The notes under the pieces are model-generated. The model was not told the origin of the DNA, made no database searches, and worked only from the letters and a program-made list of their open reading frames with translations. Shown in pieces: positions 30,380 to 41,635 of a stretch of 64,000 nucleotides of DNA (positions are counted from its first letter, which is position 1; each line of letters begins with the position of its first letter). A program made the translations under genes and the position numbers. The stretch spans positions 1 through 64,000 of the forward strand of contig NZ_BAJU01000012.1 in the NCBI RefSeq assembly GCF_000613865.1, written 5' to 3'. The DNA is from Acetobacter okinawensis JCM 25146. Its GTDB lineage: Bacteria > Pseudomonadota > Alphaproteobacteria > Acetobacterales > Acetobacteraceae.

Positions 30380-30868
30380 TCAGGAGGCGCTAGCTTCCAC
30401 AGGCGCCGCTGCCAGCAGCTTTACGCTGCCACCAGCTTTTTCAATGGCAACCTTGGCAGAAGCAGAGACACCGGACACTTCAAAAGAAACGCTTTTGGTC
30501 AGTTCGCCTTCAGCAAGAATGCGAACGCCTGCGTACTTACCAGTCCCGACCAGACCAGCTTTCTTCAGCGCTTCTTCGGTAATGGTCACGCCGTTTTCCA
30601 GCTTACCATCAACCAACGCCTGCTCTACTGCACCCAGATTAACGGGAGCATAGACCTTGCGGAAGATGTTTTTAAAGCCCCGCTTCGGCAGACGACGATA
30701 GATCGGGAGCTGACCACCCTCAAACCCGTTGAGGGATACACCCTCACGTGCTTTCTGGCCTTTCACACCCTTACCAGACGTCTTGCCTTTGCCGGAACCA
30801 ATACCGCGCCCAAGCCGCTTTTTACGGTAGCGAGCGCCTTCGTTATCACGAAGTTCGTTAAGTCTCAT
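30380..30868 (-). CDS. rplO: 50S ribosomal protein L15
   Basis: A 162-residue late-assembly protein. The N-terminal [20 protein letters not shown] and the glycine-rich [20 protein letters not shown] extension that enters 23S rRNA are diagnostic, followed by [17 protein letters not shown]. It starts 1 bp after the rpmD stop. Confidence 0.97.
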   Translation of the reverse strand: MRLNELRDNEGARYRKKRLGRGIGSGKGKTSGKGVKGQKAREGVSLNGFEGGQLPIYRRLPKRGFKNIFRKVYAPVNLGAVEQALVDGKLENGVTITEEALKKAGLVGTGKYAGVRILAEGELTKSVSFEVSGVSASAKVAIEKAGGSVKLLAAAPVEASAS

Positions 30869-30869
30869 T

Positions 30870-31055
30870 TCAGTCCTCCACCTTCACCAGGTGGGCCACC
30901 TTGCGGACCATACCGCGCGTGGAAGGGGTATCTTCCAGAACCTTTTCGCGCCCGATCTTGTTCAGACCAAGCCCGATCAGGGTTTCCTGCTGACCCGGCT
31001 TACGTCCGTTTCCGGACGCAACCTGAATCACCTTGAAAGTTTTTTTCTCAGACAT
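30870..31055 (-). CDS. rpmD: 50S ribosomal protein L30
   Basis: A 61-residue protein. ATG 31055 gives [20 protein letters not shown], then [20 protein letters not shown], a typical short bacterial L30. The start overlaps the end of rpsE (stop 31050-31048), indicating translational coupling. A longer frame running upstream is only rpsE sequence read out of place. Confidence 0.95.
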   Translation of the reverse strand: MSEKKTFKVIQVASGNGRKPGQQETLIGLGLNKIGREKVLEDTPSTRGMVRKVAHLVKVED

Positions 31056-31621
31056 CTGCAGCCTCCGCACCAGCAGCCTGGTCGCGCTTGCCAAAGATTT
31101 CCGCCACTTTTTTGCCACGACGGTTTGCCACGGCACGTGGCTGGCACAACGCGTCAGGGCATCGAATGTTGCCTTGACCATGTTATGCGGGTTCCGGGTT
31201 CCCAAAGACTTGGCCACAACGTCGTTAATGCCAAGCTTTCAAACACCGCACGCATAGGACCACCAGCGATGATCCCTGTCCCGGCTTCCGCCGAGCGCAG
31301 CACAACCTTACCAGCACCAAAGTGACCAGCAACGTCATGATGAAGCGTACGCCCTTCTTTCATGGGAACGCGAATCATCCCACGCTTTGCACGCTCAGTT
31401 GCCTTGCGGATAGCTTCGGGAACTTCACGCGCCTTACCAGCACCGTAGCCCACGCGACCTTTCTGGTCACCAACCACAACCAGAGCAGCAAACGCAAAAC
31501 GCCGACCACCCTTAACAACCTTTGCAACGCGATTGATGGTTACCAGCTTATCAACCAGCTCATCGCCTTCGCGTTCGCGCTCACGGCCGCCTCGACCGCC
31601 TTCTCTTGGTTCACGAGCCAT
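31048..31621 (-). CDS. rpsE: 30S ribosomal protein S5 (two indels)
   Basis: Decoding-fidelity protein of the 30S subunit. [20 protein letters not shown] and [20 protein letters not shown] are intact. The frame is lost at about 31235 (VFES / LGINDVV) and regained, then lost again at about 31138 (CAS / [15 protein letters not shown]). Adding one base at each site (AGCC for AGC, AGCCC for AGCC) gives 191 residues ending AEAADV. S5 is essential, so these are almost certainly sequence errors. The corrected stop overlaps the rpmD start. Confidence 0.93.
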
Positions 31622-31636
31622 TGCGTGATCCTTTCC

Positions 31637-31999
31637 TCAGAAGGAGAGACCGCCCTCACGGGCCGCCTCCGCCAGGGCCTTGACGCGCCCGTGATAAAGA
31701 TAAGATCCCCGATCGAACACGACCTGAGACACACCAGCAGCAACAGCACGCTGGGCAACCAGCTTGCCAACTGCACAGGCGCTATCCTGCGTGGCACCAT
31801 TTTTCAGGGCGTCACGCAGTTCTTTATCCAGCGTTGATGCCGCAGCAAGGGTCACGCCCTGCGCATCATCAATCACCTGAGCATAGATGTTCTTACCAGA
31901 CCGGAAAACCGACAAACGAGGACGGCCACCAGCCTTGCGGCGGAGCTGAAAACGGAGGCGCGCACGCCGCCGGTTCCGCAATTCCTGCTGAGTGCTCAT
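31637..31999 (-). CDS. rplR: 50S ribosomal protein L18
   Basis: A 120-residue 5S rRNA-binding protein: [35 protein letters not shown] and [20 protein letters not shown]. Its ATG shares a base with the rplF stop (TAATG), and it lies 15 bp before rpsE. Confidence 0.97.
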   Translation of the reverse strand: MSTQQELRNRRRARLRFQLRRKAGGRPRLSVFRSGKNIYAQVIDDAQGVTLAAASTLDKELRDALKNGATQDSACAVGKLVAQRAVAAGVSQVVFDRGSYLYHGRVKALAEAAREGGLSF

Positions 32000-32532
32000 T
32001 ATTTCTTCTTGCCTTCCTTACGGCGGATGGTTTCCGTATCGTAACGCACACCCTTACCTTTATAAGGTTCAGGCTTACGATAGCTACGGATATCCAGAGC
32101 CACCTGGCCAACACGCTGCTTATCAATCCCCTCCACCACAATCGCTGTAGGACGTGGGGTAGAAATTTTGATGCCAGCCGGAATTGGATAGATCACATCG
32201 TGAGAGAAGCCGAGGTTCATAACAAGGTTAGAACCCTGCACTGCAGCACGATAACCCGTCCCAGTAATTTCCAGGGTTTTGGAAAACCCGTCAGAAACAC
32301 CTTTGACCGCACAAGCGATGAGTGCGCGTGTTGTTCCCCACATCATGCGGGCCTGAGATTCGGTACCATTCGGCTGCACAACAACCGAATTGTCCTTCAC
32401 TTCAGCCGTAACATGACTGGAGATCGGCAGAGAAAGCTCACCCAGCTTGCCCTTAGCCTTAAAAACACCGTCCGCGATGGAAACTGTGACCCCTGCCGGA
32501 ACTTCGACGGGATACTTGCCTACTCGTGACAT
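31999..32532 (-). CDS. rplF: 50S ribosomal protein L6
   Basis: A 177-residue protein at the base of the L7/L12 stalk, with the usual internal duplication. [59 protein letters not shown] and the end [20 protein letters not shown] are conserved. It follows rpsH by 10 bp. Confidence 0.97.
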   Translation of the reverse strand: MSRVGKYPVEVPAGVTVSIADGVFKAKGKLGELSLPISSHVTAEVKDNSVVVQPNGTESQARMMWGTTRALIACAVKGVSDGFSKTLEITGTGYRAAVQGSNLVMNLGFSHDVIYPIPAGIKISTPRPTAIVVEGIDKQRVGQVALDIRSYRKPEPYKGKGVRYDTETIRRKEGKKK

Positions 32533-32542
32533 TTATCCCTCC

Positions 32543-32941
32543 TCAGAAGACGCGGCAAAGGACTTCACCACCAACATTGGCGGCGCGGGCCTCTACATCG
32601 GACAGAACACCACGCGGTGTGGACAGGATGGAAACACCCAGACCAGCACAAACACGCGGCAATTCTTTAATTTTGGAATAAACGCGACGACCAGGGCGCG
32701 AAACGCGCTGGATTTCACGAATAACCGGTTCACCCTCCGCGTACTTCAGCTCGATGTGCAGCTGGGCAATACCCTTACGCACTTCTTCACGCTTGTAACC
32801 ACGGATGTAACCTTCGCGCTGCAGAGCTTCAAGCACATTCACACGCAGGTTGGATGCCGGAGCAACGCAAGAGTTGTGACGCGCACGCTGAGCGTTGCGA
32901 ATACGGGTGAGCATATCACCCAAAGGATCTGAAAGCGACAT
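32543..32941 (-). CDS. rpsH: 30S ribosomal protein S8
   Basis: A 132-residue central-domain protein; its E. coli counterpart also represses the spc operon. MSLSDPLGDMLTRIRNAQRA, GYIRGYKREEV and the C-terminal GVSILSTPRGVLSDVEARAA are diagnostic. It lies 9 bp after rpsN. Confidence 0.97.
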   Translation of the reverse strand: MSLSDPLGDMLTRIRNAQRARHNSCVAPASNLRVNVLEALQREGYIRGYKREEVRKGIAQLHIELKYAEGEPVIREIQRVSRPGRRVYSKIKELPRVCAGLGVSILSTPRGVLSDVEARAANVGGEVLCRVF

Positions 32942-32950
32942 CTCGAGCCC

Positions 32951-33256
32951 TTACCAGCTAGCTTTTACCACTCCCGGAATCTGCCCATCGGAGGCCAGAT
33001 CACGGAAAGCGATACGACACAGCTCAAACTTGCGGTAGTTACCGCGAGAACGACCTGTCAGCTTGCAACGCAGACGCACGCGTACACGGGAACCGTTACG
33101 CGGCAGTTCTGCCAGCTTGAGAGACGCATCAAACCGATCTTCCACGGGCAAAGACCGGTCCATTACAATATTCTTGAGAGCGGTACGCTTCTCATTATCC
33201 CGTGCCGCCATGCGCTTGCGTTTCGCATTACGCAGGATGGCAGATGTTTTAGCCAT
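32951..33256 (-). CDS. rpsN: 30S ribosomal protein S14 (zinc-free form)
   Basis: A 101-residue long-form S14 without the CxxC zinc motif: [20 protein letters not shown], then [20 protein letters not shown] and [23 protein letters not shown] lies upstream, inside the end of the rplE reading frame. Confidence 0.97.
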   Translation of the reverse strand: MAKTSAILRNAKRKRMAARDNEKRTALKNIVMDRSLPVEDRFDASLKLAELPRNGSRVRVRLRCKLTGRSRGNYRKFELCRIAFRDLASDGQIPGVVKASW

Positions 33257-33262
33257 ACAACA

Positions 33263-33895
33263 TTACCTCCGGAACCCTTCGAAAACCTTCGACGGTTTTC
33301 CAAGATCACACAATAAAGCAGCCTGTATCATCAAGAAGGGAAGATCAAATGCCTTCAGCAAAGCTTTAGCTTCAGCATCCGTTTTCGCGCTGGTCACGAA
33401 CACAACGTCCATACCGCGGACTTCGTCCACTTTGTCGTATTCGATTTCAGGGAAAACGATCTGCTCTTTCAGACCAAGGGCAAAATTGCCGCGGCCATCA
33501 AAGCCTTTTGTCGCAGGGAGACCACGGAAGTCGCGGATGCGCGGCATCGCAATCGTCACAAGACGATCGAGAAATTCGTACATCCGAGCCCGACGCAGCG
33601 TAACCTTACAGCCAATCGGGAGACCTTCACGGATTTTAAAGCCCGCGATTGCCTTCTTGGCTACCGTCTTAACCGGCTTCTGACCCGCAATAAGGGTCAT
33701 TTCCGCAACGGCTGCATCCAACTTCTTCTGGTCACCAGCGGCTTCGCCAACGCCCATATTCAGGACGATTTTTTCAAGCCGCGGCACCTGCATTTCGTTG
33801 GTATAACCAAACTGCTCACGCAGCTTGGCACGAAGTTCACTCTCATAGCGCTGGTGAAGGCGCGGGAGGGAACGCCCTTCCTGATTCGCACTCAT
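33263..33895 (-). CDS. rplE: 50S ribosomal protein L5
   Basis: A 5S rRNA-binding protein. ATG 33895 gives [40 protein letters not shown] and [20 protein letters not shown] are conserved. The fold ends at FDLPF near residue 187. The frame as read continues for about 23 unusual residues up to a stop just before rpsN. One surplus T at about 33334-33337 would hide a stop right after FDLPF, so the true end may be near 33334. The longer form is kept as read. Confidence 0.93.
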   Translation of the reverse strand: MSANQEGRSLPRLHQRYESELRAKLREQFGYTNEMQVPRLEKIVLNMGVGEAAGDQKKLDAAVAEMTLIAGQKPVKTVAKKAIAGFKIREGLPIGCKVTLRRARMYEFLDRLVTIAMPRIRDFRGLPATKGFDGRGNFALGLKEQIVFPEIEYDKVDEVRGMDVVFVTSAKTDAEAKALLKAFDLPFLMIQAALLCDLGKPSKVFEGFRR

Positions 33896-33905
33896 ACCTG
33901 GCCTC

Positions 33906-34226
33906 TCAACCTTCAATCACTTCGCCAGTCGCCTTGGCAACGCGAACTTTTTTGCCGTTTTCCAGCACCCGGAAACCAACGCGTGTCGGCTTTTTGGAGG
34001 CAGGATCAACCAGCTTCAGGTTGGAGAGGTGGACAGCTGCCTCACGGGCAATAATCCCACCTTCTTCACCCATGCGACGTGCACGCTGGTGACGTTTGGC
34101 AATTGCAACACCACGCACAACAGCGCGATCTTCTGAAGGACGGACCTCCAGAACTTCACCCTGCACGCCCTTGGAAGAGCCGGTGATGACGACAACCGTA
34201 TCGCCTTTTTTAATACGGGCAGCCAT
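33906..34226 (-). CDS. rplX: 50S ribosomal protein L24
   Basis: A 106-residue assembly initiator. The KOW motif [19 protein letters not shown] is at the N-terminus, followed by [20 protein letters not shown] and the end [18 protein letters not shown]. Its start base overlaps the rplN stop. Confidence 0.97.
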   Translation of the reverse strand: MAARIKKGDTVVVITGSSKGVQGEVLEVRPSEDRAVVRGVAIAKRHQRARRMGEEGGIIAREAAVHLSNLKLVDPASKKPTRVGFRVLENGKKVRVAKATGEVIEG

Positions 34227-34594
34227 TACAGCACCTCCGGCGCCAGAGAGATGATCTTCATGAACTTCTTCGCACGCAGTTCACGCACAACCGGGCCAAA
34301 GATACGGGTACCGATCGGCTCCTGCTGCTTATTGATCAGCACGGCAGCGTTACGGTCGAACCGGATGGCGCTGCCATCGGGACGACGAACCGGGTAAGAG
34401 GTACGCACGATAACGGCCTGGTGAACATCGCCCTTCTTCACCTTCCCACGGGGGATGGCTTCCTTGACGGAAACGACGATCACGTCGCCGACCGAGGCAG
34501 ACTTCCGCTTGGAACCGCCCAGCACCTTAATGCACTGCACCTGACGTGCACCGGAATTGTCGGCCACATCGAGGTTGGTCTCGGGATGGATCAT
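34226..34594 (-). CDS. rplN: 50S ribosomal protein L14
   Basis: A 122-residue subunit-interface protein: [57 protein letters not shown] and the end [13 protein letters not shown]. It lies 17 bp after rpsQ. Confidence 0.98.
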   Translation of the reverse strand: MIHPETNLDVADNSGARQVQCIKVLGGSKRKSASVGDVIVVSVKEAIPRGKVKKGDVHQAVIVRTSYPVRRPDGSAIRFDRNAAVLINKQQEPIGTRIFGPVVRELRAKKFMKIISLAPEVL

Positions 34595-34611
34595 AACCTA
34601 AAATCCTTACG

Positions 34612-34881
34612 TTAGGCCGACGCAGTTGCTTCCACGCCCACGGCTTCACCGTTGCGGGAAATCACGGTCCACGTCTTACGCCGTGAAATAGGCGCACATT
34701 CAACAATCCGCACGGAATCACCCGTCTTGCAGATGTTTTCTTCATCATGCGCCGCGTATTTCTTGGAGCGACGAATGAACTTTTTATATACTGGATGCAT
34801 GACGCGACGATCGACAAGAACCGTAACGGTCTTGTCCATCTTGTCGCTCGTCACACGCCCGGTCAGGACGCGCCTCGGCAT
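34612..34881 (-). CDS. rpsQ: 30S ribosomal protein S17
   Basis: An 89-residue primary 16S rRNA-binding protein: [40 protein letters not shown] and [18 protein letters not shown]. It lies 13 bp after rpmC. Confidence 0.97.
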   Translation of the reverse strand: MPRRVLTGRVTSDKMDKTVTVLVDRRVMHPVYKKFIRRSKKYAAHDEENICKTGDSVRIVECAPISRRKTWTVISRNGEAVGVEATASA

Positions 34882-34894
34882 CGGCTACCTCTCC

Positions 34895-35131
34895 TCAGGC
34901 ATTGGCAGCAGATGTTTTTGCACCTGCTACATTCTTTGCATTCTGCGCAGCAATTGTCTTGATGCGCGCAATTTCACGACGGACCGCACGAACACGGCTC
35001 TGCGCTTCTGTCTGCCCGGTGGCCTGCTGAAAACGCAAGTTGAGCTGTTCACGCTTAAGTTCAACCAGACGAGCTTCAAGCTCGTCTGACGTTTTAGCGC
35101 GCAAATCAGCTGGCTTTACTGCCTTTACCAT
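34895..35131 (-). CDS. rpmC: 50S ribosomal protein L29
   Basis: A 78-residue exit-tunnel protein: MVKAVKPADLRAKTSDELEA, LVELKREQLNLRFQQATGQT, with an Ala-rich C-terminal extension. I chose ATG 35131 because GGAG lies 9 bases upstream and the rplP stop is only one base away. ATG 35140 or TTG 35146 would put the start on top of that site. Confidence 0.95.
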   Translation of the reverse strand: MVKAVKPADLRAKTSDELEARLVELKREQLNLRFQQATGQTEAQSRVRAVRREIARIKTIAAQNAKNVAGAKTSAANA

Positions 35132-35132
35132 C

Positions 35133-35549
35133 TCACGCATCTCCAATTCGGGTCACAAACTTGGTCTTGATCGGCAGCTTTGCAGCTCCCAGAGCCAGCG
35201 CTTCACGCGCCAGTTCAGGAGGAACGCCTTCAATCTCAAACAAGATGCGACCTGGCTTCACACGGGCCACCCAGAATTCAGGCGATCCCTTACCGGAGCC
35301 CATACGCACTTCTGCGGGCTTTGTCGAGACCGGAATATCCGGAAAAATACGAATCCACACACGACCCGCACGTTTCATGGCGCGGGTAATGGCACGACGG
35401 GATGCCTCAATCTGGCGTGCCGTAATACGTTCCGGCTGCAGAGCCTTGAGGCCAAACGTACCAAAGTTAAGTGTGGTACCGCTTTTTGCAAGGCCGTGAA
35501 TACGGCCTTTATGGGCTTTACGGAATTTTGTCCGCTTAGGGGAAAGCAT
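35133..35549 (-). CDS. rplP: 50S ribosomal protein L16
   Basis: A 138-residue protein near the A-site tRNA elbow: [60 protein letters not shown] and PVKPGR-like [14 protein letters not shown]. It lies 17 bp after rpsC. Confidence 0.98.
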   Translation of the reverse strand: MLSPKRTKFRKAHKGRIHGLAKSGTTLNFGTFGLKALQPERITARQIEASRRAITRAMKRAGRVWIRIFPDIPVSTKPAEVRMGSGKGSPEFWVARVKPGRILFEIEGVPPELAREALALGAAKLPIKTKFVTRIGDA

Positions 35550-35566
35550 TGTTTTTTATCCTCTCC

Positions 35567-36244
35567 TCAGCGCTGAGGAGCCTGTTCGGCCGCCCGGCGA
35601 TCCTGTGCCAACGGATCATGAGCAAGAATTTCGCCCTTGAAGATCCATACCTTCACACCGCAAGTGCCATAGGTGGTCTTCGCCGTTGCCGTGCCATAAT
35701 CAATGTCAGCGCGCAGGGTGTGCAGGGGCACACGACCTTCACGATACCATTCAATACGCGCGATTTCAGCGCCACCCAGACGACCAGAGCAATTGATTCG
35801 GATACCCTGGGCACCCAGACGCATTGCAGACTGCACGGAGCGCTTCATGGCGCGACGGAAGGCCACGCGGCGTTCAAGCTGCTGGGCAATGTTTTCGGCC
35901 ACCAGAGTCGCGTCGATTTCCGGCTTGCGGATTTCCACGATATTCAGCGCAACTTCGGTACCGGCCATACGGGTCAGTTCCTTGCGCAGAGCATCAATAT
36001 CCTGCCCCTTTTTGCCGATAACAACACCAGGACGTGCTGCGTAAATCGTCACGCGGGGTTTTTTGGCCGGACGTTCGATGACAACGCGGGAAACACCCGC
36101 GCCTGCCAGCTTACGGCGCAGGAATGCACGAAGCTTGAGGTCTTCGTGCAGCAGACGGGAATAATCCGCGTCTGCATACCAGCGGCTGTCCCATGTGCGG
36201 TTGATGCCGAGCCGCAGCCCGATTGGATTGACTTTATGCCCCAT
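35567..36244 (-). CDS. rpsC: 30S ribosomal protein S3
   Basis: A 225-residue mRNA-entry protein. [20 protein letters not shown] opens it. The KH domain has [18 protein letters not shown]. The C-terminal domain contains [20 protein letters not shown] and [13 protein letters not shown]. It follows rplV by 3 bp. Confidence 0.98.
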   Translation of the reverse strand: MGHKVNPIGLRLGINRTWDSRWYADADYSRLLHEDLKLRAFLRRKLAGAGVSRVVIERPAKKPRVTIYAARPGVVIGKKGQDIDALRKELTRMAGTEVALNIVEIRKPEIDATLVAENIAQQLERRVAFRRAMKRSVQSAMRLGAQGIRINCSGRLGGAEIARIEWYREGRVPLHTLRADIDYGTATAKTTYGTCGVKVWIFKGEILAHDPLAQDRRAAEQAPQR

Positions 36245-36247
36245 ATC

Positions 36248-36658
36248 TCAGGCCGCCTTCTGCTCGGAAGAAGCCGCGTCAGACACAATTGCCCGTTCGG
36301 CTACAACAATCTTCAGGTGACTGAAAAACTTTTCGACGCGTGCGGAACGACCGCGGCCACGTGCATGAAAACGACGCATGACAATGGACTTACCCACTTC
36401 GGCCGTTTTCACCACCAGCTGATCAACATCAAGCTGGTGGTTGTTTTCAGCGTTTGCGATCGCGCTTTCCAGCGTTTTCTTAACCTGCTGAGCGATACGG
36501 CGCTTGGAAAATGTCAGCGTCGCAATTGCCTGAGATGCAGGTTTATTACGGATCAGGCCTGCCACAAGGTTCAGCTTGCGGGGGCTAACCCGAATGTTAC
36601 GCGTGATAGCTTGCGCTTCTGTTTCCGCGAGCGTGCGCGGATGCTTCGGCTTGCTCAT
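36248..36658 (-). CDS. rplV: 50S ribosomal protein L22
   Basis: A 136-residue protein whose loop lines the exit tunnel: [40 protein letters not shown], and [20 protein letters not shown] in the tunnel hairpin. The short Ala-rich tail is normal for this group. Confidence 0.97.
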   Translation of the reverse strand: MSKPKHPRTLAETEAQAITRNIRVSPRKLNLVAGLIRNKPASQAIATLTFSKRRIAQQVKKTLESAIANAENNHQLDVDQLVVKTAEVGKSIVMRRFHARGRGRSARVEKFFSHLKIVVAERAIVSDAASSEQKAA

Positions 36659-36666
36659 CTTTGCTC

Positions 36667-36945
36667 TTAGCCCCGCTTAGACTTCTTGTCAGCACCATGC
36701 CCGTGAAATGTACGGGTGGGAGAAAATTCGCCAAACTTATGGCCAACCATGTTCTCCGTCACCTGCACAGGCAGGAACTTCTGACCGTTATAAACACCGA
36801 ACGTCAGACCAACGAACTGCGGAAGAATCGTTGAACGACGCGACCAGATCTTGATCACTTCATTCCGACCCGATGCGCGGGATACTTCAGCCTTATTCAG
36901 CAGATACCCGTCGACGAACGGACCTTTCCAGACGGAACGTGCCAT
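36667..36945 (-). CDS. rpsS: 30S ribosomal protein S19
   Basis: A 92-residue head protein: [60 protein letters not shown]. It lies 13 bp after rplB. Confidence 0.98.
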   Translation of the reverse strand: MARSVWKGPFVDGYLLNKAEVSRASGRNEVIKIWSRRSTILPQFVGLTFGVYNGQKFLPVQVTENMVGHKFGEFSPTRTFHGHGADKKSKRG

Positions 36946-36958
36946 CTTCTATTGCCCC

Positions 36959-37789
36959 TTACTTGCCGGTCTTCCGGCGACGGATAATCAGACCGTCCGT
37001 CCGCTTGTTGACCCGAGTTTTGTAACCTTTGGTAGGCTTGCCCCATGGCGTAACTGGATGACGACCACCAGATGTGCGGCCTTCACCACCACCGTGCGGG
37101 TGGTCAACCGGGTTCATCACCACGCCGCGGTTATGCGGACGGCGACCCAGCCAACGGGAACGACCAGCCTTACCCATGTGCTGGTTCATGTTGTCCGGAT
37201 TGGACACGGCACCAACGGTTGCCATGCATTCACCGCGCACAACACGCAATTCACCAGACTGCAGCTTGATCTGGGCGTAGCCCGAATCCTTACCAACCAG
37301 CTGTGCATACGTCCCTGCGGAACGGGCCAGCTTGCCGCCAGCGCCCTGCTTCAGCTCGATGTTGTGGATGATCGTGCCCACCGGAATAGCAGACAGCGGC
37401 ATGGCATTGCCCGGCTTAATATCCACGCGCGCACCGGCGATGACATTGTCACCAACCTTCAGGCGCTGCGGAGCCAGAATGTATGCCAGTTCACCGTCTT
37501 CGTACTTCACCAGCGCAATAAATGCCGTGCGGTTGGGATCGTATTCAAGACGTTCCACAGTACCCAGCACGTCGAACTTACGACGCTTGAAGTCCACATA
37601 ACGATAGGACTGCTTGTGACCGCCGCCACGGAAACGAGACGTGATACGGCCGTTATTGTTACGACCGCCCGACTTGTTCTTACCTTCCGTGAGCTGCTTG
37701 ACCGGCTTGCCTTTCCACAGGTCAGCACGATCAATCAGAACCGTACCACGCAGGCTCGGCGTGACAGGATTAAAGTGCTTCAGTGCCAT
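36959..37789 (-). CDS. rplB: 50S ribosomal protein L2
   Basis: A 276-residue protein needed for subunit joining and peptidyl-transferase activity. [20 protein letters not shown] starts it, and [20 protein letters not shown] is conserved. The C-terminal [20 protein letters not shown] holds the histidine close to the active centre. Confidence 0.98.
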   Translation of the reverse strand: MALKHFNPVTPSLRGTVLIDRADLWKGKPVKQLTEGKNKSGGRNNNGRITSRFRGGGHKQSYRYVDFKRRKFDVLGTVERLEYDPNRTAFIALVKYEDGELAYILAPQRLKVGDNVIAGARVDIKPGNAMPLSAIPVGTIIHNIELKQGAGGKLARSAGTYAQLVGKDSGYAQIKLQSGELRVVRGECMATVGAVSNPDNMNQHMGKAGRSRWLGRRPHNRGVVMNPVDHPHGGGEGRTSGGRHPVTPWGKPTKGYKTRVNKRTDGLIIRRRKTGK

Positions 37790-37805
37790 TAGTTTCTACC
37801 CTTGG

Positions 37806-38141
37806 TCACGCCAGCTTCGCGGTCAGGTCAATGGACTGACCTTCTGCAAGCTGAACGAACGCCTTTTTAACGTCAGAACGCTGACCCACACGCCCTTTAA
37901 AGCGCTTGGTTTTACCTTTCTGGACAAGGGTGTTGACACCAACAACCTTGACCCCGAACAGCGTTTCCACCGCAACCTTGATTTCAGGCTTGCTAGCCGT
38001 CATTGCGACCTTGAAAACAACCTGATTTTTTTCAGAAAGCGCAGTCGCCTTCTCGGTGATGACAGGCGTCCGTACGATATCGTACAGAGCTTCCCGAGAA
38101 AGACGCTCGGCTTTCTTGCGAATAGCAAGAATATTCGTCAT
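37806..38141 (-). CDS. rplW: 50S ribosomal protein L23
   Basis: A 111-residue exit-tunnel rim protein that docks trigger factor and [23 protein letters not shown] and [20 protein letters not shown] are typical. ATG overlaps the rplD stop by 4 bp. Confidence 0.97.
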   Translation of the reverse strand: MTNILAIRKKAERLSREALYDIVRTPVITEKATALSEKNQVVFKVAMTASKPEIKVAVETLFGVKVVGVNTLVQKGKTKRFKGRVGQRSDVKKAFVQLAEGQSIDLTAKLA

Positions 38142-38752
38142 GCCAGGCGTTCCTTCAGTCCTTCAAGGCCTGCCTGCGTGATGGCAAGCACCTCGTGGTT
38201 CAGAATGTCATAAACATTCGCGCCAATGGTCGGCAGAATGTCAATCTTCGGCAGATTGCGAGCTGCGCGTACGAAGTTTTCGTCCACAGAAGCATCAACA
38301 ATCAGAGCGGAGCCCCAGCCGAGACCCTGCAGCTTTTTCGCCAGTTCGCTGGTCTTGGTCACGCCAGAAGCCGTGTCCAGAACAACCAGTTTACCTTCAG
38401 CCGCTTTCTGCGACAGAGCGGAGATCAGGCCGAGACGACGTACCTTTTTAGGCAGGTCATAGCCATGATCGCGCACAACAGGACCATGCACAACGCCACC
38501 AGTTCTGTACTGGGGAGCACGCAGGGAGCCCTGACGAGCACTACCGGTGCCTTTCTGGCGATACGGCTTTTTGGTCGTGCCGGACACTTCGCCCATGCCC
38601 TTGACCTTGTGCGTGCCAGCGCGGCGCTTTGCCAGCTGCCAGTGCACAACGCGTGCCATTACGTCCGCCCGGGGAGCTGCACCGAAAAGTTCTTCCGGAA
38701 GCGTAGCTGAACCAGCCGTGCCGTTATCAAGTGTCTTGATTTCGATTTCCAT
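38138..38752 (-). CDS. rplD: 50S ribosomal protein L4
   Basis: A 204-residue tunnel protein; in E. coli it also represses the S10 operon. The internal loop [20 protein letters not shown] and [13 protein letters not shown], and the C-terminal [20 protein letters not shown], are diagnostic. It follows rplC by 4 bp. Confidence 0.97.
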   Translation of the reverse strand: MEIEIKTLDNGTAGSATLPEELFGAAPRADVMARVVHWQLAKRRAGTHKVKGMGEVSGTTKKPYRQKGTGSARQGSLRAPQYRTGGVVHGPVVRDHGYDLPKKVRRLGLISALSQKAAEGKLVVLDTASGVTKTSELAKKLQGLGWGSALIVDASVDENFVRAARNLPKIDILPTIGANVYDILNHEVLAITQAGLEGLKERLA

Positions 38753-38756
38753 GATC

Positions 38757-39440
38757 TCAGGCCTCCGCCTTCACAAGTGCTGCCGGATAAGGCGCATCGC
38801 TGTGGCGGGCTTTCTTGATCGCATCACGAATGAGAACGACACCATTCTTTGCTCCCGGAACGGAGCCACGAATCATGATCAGATTCTTTTCCGGATCGAC
38901 CGCTGCGATTTCCAGATTCAAGGTGGTCACGCGTTCATCGCCCAGATGACCAGCCATTTTTTTGTTCTTGAAGGTTTTGCCGGGGTCCTGGCGGTTACCG
39001 GTCGAACCATGCGAACGGTGCGAAATGGACACACCATGCGAGGCTTCAAGACCAGCAAAATTCCAGCGCTTCATGGCGCCAGCAAACCCCTTACCCTTGC
39101 TTGTCCCCGTCACGTCAACCTTCTGGCCAACAACGAAATGGGAAGCAGAAAGAGCAGCACCAACTTCCAGCGTGGCATCATCAGCCACACGGAATTCGCG
39201 CACTGTTTTCTTGGGTTCGACCTTCACGCGGGCAAAATGGCCACGGTTGGGTTTTGTTACGTTTTTCACCTTGGCATTGCCCATACCCAGCTGGACAGCT
39301 ACATAGCCATCACGCTCCTGAGTACGAACGTCTACCACCTGCAGTTCATCAACATGCAGGACGGTGACAGGCACATGTGTGCCGTCTTCCTTGAACAGTC
39401 GGGACATGCCCAACTTTTTTGCGATCAATCCGGTGCGCAT
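38757..39440 (-). CDS. rplC: 50S ribosomal protein L3
   Basis: A 227-residue early-assembly protein. ATG 39440 gives [16 protein letters not shown], the expected start; the longer frame overlaps rps[21 protein letters not shown] and [20 protein letters not shown] surround the loop that reaches the peptidyl-transferase centre. Confidence 0.97.
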   Translation of the reverse strand: MRTGLIAKKLGMSRLFKEDGTHVPVTVLHVDELQVVDVRTQERDGYVAVQLGMGNAKVKNVTKPNRGHFARVKVEPKKTVREFRVADDATLEVGAALSASHFVVGQKVDVTGTSKGKGFAGAMKRWNFAGLEASHGVSISHRSHGSTGNRQDPGKTFKNKKMAGHLGDERVTTLNLEIAAVDPEKNLIMIRGSVPGAKNGVVLIRDAIKKARHSDAPYPAALVKAEA

Positions 39441-39450
39441 CGTCTGGACC

Positions 39451-39758
39451 TTAAAGTTTGATCTCGACATCCACGCCAGCGGCGAGGTCGAGCTTCATGA
39501 GAGCGTCCACGGTCTGCGGAGTGGGCTCAACAATATCGAGCAAACGACGATGAGTCCGAATTTCGAACTGCTCGCGGCTCTTCTTGTCAACGTGAGGAGA
39601 ACGGTTAACCGTAAACCGTTCGATATGCGTCGCAGCGGGATAGGACCCCGAACCCGCGCACCCGTACGCTTCGCCGTATTCACGATCTCTTTCGTGCTGT
39701 TATCAAGCACCCGATGATCGTACGCTTTCAGGCGAATGCGGATGTTCTGGTTGTCCAT
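39451..39758 (-). CDS. rpsJ: 30S ribosomal protein S10 (one indel)
   Basis: Also the NusE antitermination factor. [20 protein letters not shown] and [12 protein letters not shown] are in frame. The rest ([20 protein letters not shown], then DVEIKL) is shifted by one base lost at about 39631-39634. The corrected length is 102 residues, as expected, with the stop at 39453-39451. Because rpsJ is essential the shift is a sequence error. It is the first gene of the S10 operon. Confidence 0.94.
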
Positions 39759-39813
39759 CTGTTTCTTAGTCCAACACTTTACTTGTCCGGGTTATCCCGG
39801 CCGCCAAGTAAGA

Positions 39814-39837
39814 CCCCAGCCGAATAATCGGCCGGGG
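39814..39837 (-). terminator. Hairpin between tuf and rpsJ, possibly attenuating
   Basis: On the minus strand CCCCGGCCG / CGGCTGGGG pairs over 9 bp (one G-U) around a 6-base loop, 27 bases after the tuf stop. No T-run follows, so it may be a processing or weak pause site rather than a full terminator. Confidence 0.35.
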
Positions 39838-39863
39838 CCACTCAGTCTCTAATCCCTTATCGA

Positions 39864-41054
39864 TTACTCGATAATGGAAGCAACAACGCCTGCACCAACA
39901 GTGCGGCCACCTTCACGGATAGCGAAGCGGAGACCTTCGTCCATGGCGATCGGAGCAATCAGCTCGACTTCCATAGCGCAGTTGTCGCCGGGCATAACCA
40001 TTTCCGTGCCTTCGGGCAGGTGCACAACACCCGTCACGTCAGTCGTACGGAAGTAGAACTGCGGACGATAGTTGGTGAAGAACGGCGTATGACGGCCACC
40101 TTCTTCCTTCGTCAGGATGTAGGCTTCTGCCTTGAACTTCTTATGCGGCGTGATGGAGCCGGGCTTGGCCAGAACCTGACCGCGCTCAACGTCTTCACGC
40201 TTCGTGCCACGTACCAGCGCACCGATGTTGTCGCCTGCTTCGCCGCGATCAAGCAGCTTGCGGAACATTTCAACACCCGTAACAGTGGTCTTGATGGTGT
40301 CTTTCAGGCCGACGATTTCAACTTCGTCACCCACGTTGACAACACCACGTTCCACACGACCGGTCACAACGGTGCCACGACCAGAGATGGAGAACACGTC
40401 CTCGATCGGCATCAGGAACGGACGATCAACCGGACGTTCGGGCTGCGGGATGTACGCATCAACTGCGTCCATCAGATCGCGCACGCGGTTTTCGCCAACT
40501 TCCGGATCACCATCTTCCAGAGTAACCAGAGCAGAGCCCTTGATTACAGGAATGTCGTCACCGGGGAACTGGTAGGAAGACAGAAGTTCACGAACTTCCA
40601 TTTCAACCAGTTCAAGCAGCTCCGGATCGTCAACCTGGTCAACCTTGTTCAGGAAGACAACCAGAGCCGGCACACCAACCTGACGAGCAAGAAGGATGTG
40701 TTCACGGGTCTGCGGCATCGGACCGTCAGCAGCGGACACCACGAGGATGGCACCATCCATCTGCGCCGCACCGGTGATCATGTTCTTCACATAGTCAGCG
40801 TGTCCGGGGCAGTCGACGTGTGCGTAGTGACGGTTTGCGGTTTCATATTCCACGTGAGCGGTGGAAATGGTGATGCCGCGAGCGCGTTCTTCAGGGGCTG
40901 CGTCAATCATGTCGTATGCCTTGAACACAGCGCCGCCAGTCTTTGCCAGCGTCTTTGTGATGGCAGCCGTCAGAGACGTCTTACCATGGTCAACGTGACC
41001 AATGGTGCCGATGTTGCAGTGCGGTTTATTCCGCTCAAATTTAGCCTTAGCCAT
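39864..41054 (-). CDS. tuf: Elongation factor Tu
   Basis: A 396-residue GTPase delivering aminoacyl-tRNA. G1 GHVDHGKT is at about 19-26, the effector loop [15 protein letters not shown]3 [20 protein letters not shown], and G4 NKVD. Domains 2 and 3 end in [15 protein letters not shown]. It lies 90 bp after rpsG, not after fusA, and probably has its own promoter. Confidence 0.98.
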   Translation of the reverse strand: MAKAKFERNKPHCNIGTIGHVDHGKTSLTAAITKTLAKTGGAVFKAYDMIDAAPEERARGITISTAHVEYETANRHYAHVDCPGHADYVKNMITGAAQMDGAILVVSAADGPMPQTREHILLARQVGVPALVVFLNKVDQVDDPELLELVEMEVRELLSSYQFPGDDIPVIKGSALVTLEDGDPEVGENRVRDLMDAVDAYIPQPERPVDRPFLMPIEDVFSISGRGTVVTGRVERGVVNVGDEVEIVGLKDTIKTTVTGVEMFRKLLDRGEAGDNIGALVRGTKREDVERGQVLAKPGSITPHKKFKAEAYILTKEEGGRHTPFFTNYRPQFYFRTTDVTGVVHLPEGTEMVMPGDNCAMEVELIAPIAMDEGLRFAIREGGRTVGAGVVASIIE

Positions 41055-41093
41055 TGTTTACTCCATGCCCCAAAAAATGTCCGGGATGCAGTT

Positions 41094-41121
41094 GTTATAA
41101 GTGCCCCAATCCCTCGACAAG
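41094..41121 (-). promoter_or_regulatory. Possible tuf promoter
   Basis: A -10-like TATAAC (minus strand, 41094-41099) is preceded at 15-17 bases by TTGTCG/TCTTGT, inside a small CCCTC / GAGGG inverted repeat. It lies in the only sizeable gap before tuf. Confidence 0.4.
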
Positions 41122-41144
41122 AGGGAAAGCGGAACTTTCACGGA

Positions 41145-41624
<480 letters not shown>

Positions 41625-41635
41625 TTAACTTCCTC

